From Hedera helix (Eukaryota > Streptophyta > Magnoliopsida > Apiales > Araliaceae), in the NCBI GenBank assembly GCA_947179155.2, contig OX359282.1, positions 32,830,221 through 32,894,220 on the forward strand: a DNA stretch of 64,000 nucleotides, read 5' to 3'. Shown here piece by piece: positions 63,454 to 64,000 of this stretch. The position numbers were made by a program, and so were the translations under genes. Numbering within the stretch: the stretch's first letter is position 1; each line of letters starts with the position of its first letter. Under the pieces are notes generated by a model, which saw only the letters and a program-made list of their open reading frames with translations, made no database searches and was not told the DNA's origin.

Positions 63454-64000
63454 TGGGCCCACCGAACCCTTAACCACTGAATAATTATTCAAACAACATT
63501 CGTCCCCAGTATTCAGTGCAGTTGCGTGAGAAACTTTATGGTGGAAGAGAAAGAAGAATCAAATTGGCTGAGCTGGTGATTAATTGGGAGTTTTGACGTC
63601 TTCCCCTTGAGGGGCTCACTCCAGATCAGGGTACTATCTAATCCATTTTCTTGATTTTTCTCTGAATCACTTTCTGACTGATATACACGGAGTATTAAAA
63701 GATTACATCTTTTTATTTATTTATTTTGTTCTGCTCTACTTGTTGGTTGTCCTGGGATAATATTGTTTATAAAATTTTCTTTATTTAGAAAATCTTGGCA
63801 AAATTTTTCTGGGATTTGTACCATTTAGTTAAAGTTTTGATCTTATTTCCCCCCCATAGAATCCTTACTGTTTTACAACAAATTGTTGCAGCAAATTTGT
63901 TTGAACAGTTCTCGAATAAGCAAGGTTTCAAGAAAGTATTTTTTTCTCAATTGGGTACTTTGCCTTTTGGTTAAATTGAAGTAACCTTTTTTATAGTGGG
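63454..64000 (+). promoter_or_regulatory. Possible promoter and 5' leader of a gene off the right edge
   Basis: TGGGCCCA at 63454-63461 is a palindromic site II element, typical close upstream of housekeeping gene starts in plants. From 63538 to 63579 a 13-codon ORF (MVEEKEESNWLSW) could be an upstream ORF, or the first coding exon if the GTGATT at about 63577 is a splice donor. Composition is less AT-rich from 63420 to 63640. A donor-like CAGGGTACT lies near 63627. The window ends before any further exon. Confidence 0.35.

Overview
This is a window of plant nuclear DNA, most likely from a eudicot. It is AT-rich, the genes have GT-AG introns, it is crowded with plant transposon relics, and it carries four recognisable plant-type genes: an ALOG-domain gene, an XBAT34/35-type ankyrin-RING ligase, a PH-RCC1-FYVE-BRX (PRAF) gene and an R2R3-MYB gene. 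The protein sequences fit a core eudicot; I cannot name the species.

All four genes lie on the minus strand. 1.4-2.0 kb: single-exon ALOG/LSH transcription factor. 9.1-15.0 kb: ten-exon XBAT35-like E3 ubiquitin ligase (500 aa when spliced by hand, phases consistent throughout). 19.0-27.2 kb: nine-exon PRAF-type gene (1110 aa). 44.2-46.9 kb: three-exon subgroup-2-like R2R3-MYB (245 aa). At the right edge (from about 63.45 kb) a TGGGCCCA motif and a short upstream-type ORF may mark the 5' end of a plus-strand gene that leaves the window. The genes do not form a pathway; they are independently transcribed neighbours.

Much of the rest is transposon-derived. Elements with readable ends are: a short MITE family with two copies (0.24 and 4.6 kb); a tandem duplication plus inverted ends at 4.5-6.1 kb that looks Mutator-like; a Stowaway MITE in a PRAF intron; a 3.9 kb solo-LTR-like unit (28.7-32.7 kb) with a CpG-dense core; a 3.6 kb Helitron (33.1-36.7 kb) carrying a broken RPA1-like OB-fold gene; a short Ty1/copia-like element with both LTRs and an acidic-repeat ORF (39.9-41.6 kb); a 448 bp near-perfect foldback 0.74 kb upstream of the MYB start (47.65-48.10 kb); a Tourist MITE (53.0 kb); four nonautonomous hAT elements (52.3, 56.2, 57.5 and 57.8-59.3 kb), two with perfect 8 bp target duplications and the largest holding a captured gene fragment; and head-to-tail Helitron ends at 62.05-63.04 kb.

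Most worth checking are the MYB-proximal foldback as a small-RNA source, the hAT element with captured coding and snRNA-promoter-like sequence, an ABRE/double G-box/TATA cluster with no gene after it (61.16-61.24 kb), and long G-runs about 40 nt after the stop codon in the 3'UTRs of two genes. Exon joins, target duplications and motif positions were read by eye; family assignments rest on recalled family features, not on database searches.
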